7,102 nucleotides of DNA from an uncultured bacterium (lineage in GTDB: Bacteria > Desulfobacterota > Desulfovibrionia > Desulfovibrionales > Desulfovibrionaceae). The notes under the pieces were generated by a model. The model did no database searches. It was not told the origin of the DNA and saw nothing but the letters and a program-made list of their open reading frames with translations. This document shows, one piece after another, positions 6,008 to 7,102 of the stretch. Position numbers and translations under genes: made by a program. The DNA lies in NCBI GenBank assembly GCA_905215675.1, contig CAJMRA010000125.1, forward strand, positions 1 through 7,102, read 5' to 3'. Position 1 is the first letter of the stretch. Each line of letters begins with the position of its first letter.

Positions 6008-6099
6008 CCCGCCCGAAGCGGGCGGAAAAGCCGCGCTTTTTCCGCGAAACGACAGGCCGTAGGATTTGAAACGCGCGGCGTTTCAAGTTGAACATGCTC
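6008..6099 (+). repeat. Interspersed structured repeat, copy 2
   Basis: Shorter copy, lacking the 5' block seen in copies 1 and 3. It shares CCCGAAGC..GGCGGAAAA and CCGCGAA with copy 3. Hairpin 1 pairs GCGGAAAAGC (6022-6031) with GCTTTT/CCGC (6035-6045), with one bulged T. The linker ACAGGCCG is at 6052-6059. Hairpin 2 pairs TTTGAAACGC (6065-6074) with GCGTTTCAAG (6078-6087) over loop GCG, the outermost pair being T-G. It ends ATGCTC at 6094-6099 and lacks the third small inverted repeat. It begins 14 nt after the rsmI stop. Confidence 0.8.
6016..6041 (+). terminator. Possible intrinsic terminator after rsmI, inside repeat copy 2
   Basis: AAGCGGGC (6016-6023) can pair with GCC-CGCTT (6030-6038, with G6033 bulged) over the loop GGAAAA, and the stem runs into TTTTT at 6037-6041. 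This GC-rich stem with a T run, 22 nt after the rsmI stop, has the form of a Rho-independent terminator for the operon. An alternative fold, CCGCCCG-AAG-CGGGCGG at 6009-6025, competes with it. Confidence 0.5.
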
Positions 6100-6181
6100 A
6101 TGGGCGCGGCACGGGGACGCCCTTTCGCGTCAGGCAGAGAAAAAGGCAGAGTAAAAAAGCTGTACCGTTGAAGGGGACGTC

Positions 6182-6925
6182 ATGCTCACCACTTCCGTCG
6201 CCCTGCGCTGTCTTGCCCGCTGCGGCTGCATCAATGCCGCCATCTCCACGCGCGCCATGCAGGAGATCGGCCTGCTTTTCGTGCTGGAACCCGCCATTGC
6301 GGCCCTGTATCCGCCGGAGGAGCGGCAGAAGGCCCTGTCCCGTCATGCCGGGCACAGCAATACGCATCCCTACATGATGCCCCTGTATCTCGGGATCATT
6401 CTGGCGCTGGAAAGGCAGGTGGCGGACGGCGCCCTGCCCGCCGCGGCCCTGGGCGGCGTCAGCCGCACGTTGTCCACGACCCTGTCGGCCATCGGCGACG
6501 GTTTTTTTGAGGGCGCGGTGCTGCCCTGCTGGTCGCTGGCCTGCGTCATCTTTGTCCTGTGGGGGCAGGTATGGGCGGCCATAGCCCTGACGGCGCTGCT
6601 TGTGGCGGGCATGGTCGCCTTTCGGATCGGCATATTTTTTTATGGATTGCGGCACGGGGTCGCCGCGTTGCAGTGGTTGAAACGGCTGGCCCTGATTGAC
6701 TGGGCCGGGCGGATCAAGCAGGTGAACGCCGTCATGCTGGCGCTGCTGCTGGGGGTGACGCCCTGGACGGGGCACACCTTTCCCTGGCTGCTGTGCGTGC
6801 CCGCCCTGCTGTGCGCGGCGGCCGCCGCGGCCTTTGCGGGAAGGGTGCGCCTGCCGCGCATCGTTCTCTGGCTGATGGGCGTCGCCTGTCTGGCCTTTCT
6901 TGACGCGGCCCTTGCGGGACTCTAG
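6182..6925 (+). CDS. PTS mannose/fructose/sorbose-family IID-like membrane component
   Basis: A 247-residue membrane protein resembling EIID of mannose-type phosphotransferase systems, which with EIIC forms the sugar channel. Family features: RAMQEIGLLF..P (24-37), NTHPY (60-64; commonly FFNTHPF, here HSNTHPY), GIILALE (71-77) and IGDGFFEGAVLP (104-115). Hydrophobic, probably membrane-spanning segments lie at about 116-147, 183-220 and 227-246. It is shorter than the roughly 270-280 residues usual for EIID. AAGGGGA at 6171-6177 sits 4 nt before the ATG, a good site. No EIIA, EIIB, EIIC, HPr or EI gene is in the window, and structured repeats lie on both sides. Desulfovibrio genomes are known to carry a small mannose-type PTS, some thought to be regulatory rather than for sugar uptake; that this gene belongs to such a set is inferred. 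Confidence 0.88.
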   Translation: MLTTSVALRCLARCGCINAAISTRAMQEIGLLFVLEPAIAALYPPEERQKALSRHAGHSNTHPYMMPLYLGIILALERQVADGALPAAALGGVSRTLSTTLSAIGDGFFEGAVLPCWSLACVIFVLWGQVWAAIALTALLVAGMVAFRIGIFFYGLRHGVAALQWLKRLALIDWAGRIKQVNAVMLALLLGVTPWTGHTFPWLLCVPALLCAAAAAAFAGRVRLPRIVLWLMGVACLAFLDAALAGL

Positions 6926-6926
6926 G

Positions 6927-7075
6927 GCGTTTTGCCTTTGAAGAAGAGAAGTCGCGAGGCGGCGGCACAGCGCCGCCCGGCCCGAAGCTGGCGGAAAAAC
7001 TGCGTTTTTTCCGCGAAGCGACAGGCCGTATGGTTTGAAATGCGAAGCATTTCAAACTAAAAATGCTCCAGAGCC
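6927..7075 (+). repeat. Interspersed structured repeat, copy 3
   Basis: Full-length copy starting 2 nt after the IID stop. It holds an extra GGCGGC/GCCGCC stem at 6961-6977. Hairpin 1 pairs GCGGAAAAAC (6991-7000) with GTTTTTTCCGC (7004-7014), with one bulged T. The linker ACAGGCCG is at 7021-7028. Hairpin 2 pairs TTTGAAATGC (7034-7043) with GCATTTCAAA (7047-7056) over loop GAA; relative to copies 1 and 2 one C-G pair is replaced by T-A on both sides. A GCTC/GAGC inverted repeat is at 7065-7074. The remaining bases to 7102 are AT-rich with no recognisable feature. Confidence 0.8.
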
Positions 7076-7102
7076 TGTTAACACTAATATTTCTATTTAT
7101 TT

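Noticed and set aside
1953..7055. Minus-strand peptides across the three repeat copies sharing an AFQ..RPV.SRK motif
   Set aside because: The similarity simply reflects DNA homology of the repeat. Copy 1 has a one-base length difference in hairpin 1 that shifts the frame after SRK, and the peptides run into unrelated sequence, so the element behaves as non-coding. Such peptides could easily be misannotated as genes.

Overview
The window looks like chromosome from a delta-proteobacterial sulfate reducer of the Desulfovibrionaceae. I base this on the gene order trmD-rplS-rnhB-yraN-rsmI, on a TrmD carrying an extra C-terminal SPOUT methyltransferase domain (a fusion I associate with Desulfovibrio), on high GC with frequent CTG/GCG/GGC codons, and on a mannose-family PTS IID gene next to rsmI. 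The genus is inferred from recalled family knowledge, not from a search.

Layout. Positions 1-93 hold no gene, only a long-range inverted repeat. Positions 94-1836 (minus strand) encode an unusual secreted- or surface-type repeat protein. It has a disordered N-terminal part and then 18 coils of about 19-20 residues, each with a G-x-G-[N/D]-[N/D] turn resembling RTX, but with Asn in place of the usual calcium-binding Asp in nearly every coil. Positions 1837-2184 separate this gene from the divergent trmD. This gap holds a perfect 15-bp hairpin in the leader of the repeat-protein gene, the first copy of an interspersed structured repeat, and a 12-bp tandem duplication over the trmD start. Positions 2185-5993 are a plus-strand housekeeping run: trmD (tRNA m1G37 methyltransferase plus second SPOUT domain), rplS (ribosomal protein L19), rnhB (RNase HII), yraN (UPF0102 nuclease-like) and rsmI (16S rRNA 2'-O-methyltransferase). 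rnhB/yraN overlap by 1 nt and yraN/rsmI by 68 nt, so they are probably translationally coupled. The rplS-rnhB gap holds hairpins, two of them capped by UUCG tetraloops. Positions 6182-6925 encode a PTS IID membrane protein with none of its partner subunits in the window.

How it fits together. The plus-strand run is a translation and RNA-maintenance cluster. The genes expected before trmD in this clade (rpsP, a KH-domain gene, rimM) are absent, and the repeat-protein gene sits there instead, with a repeat copy at the junction.

The most interesting non-coding signal is a repeat present in three same-orientation intergenic copies (about 1948-2096, 6008-6099, 6927-7075). It has two conserved hairpins around an invariant ACAGGCCG linker, and a compensatory base-pair change in one stem argues that the fold itself is maintained. 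The most interesting protein is the Asn-rich solenoid at 94-1836.
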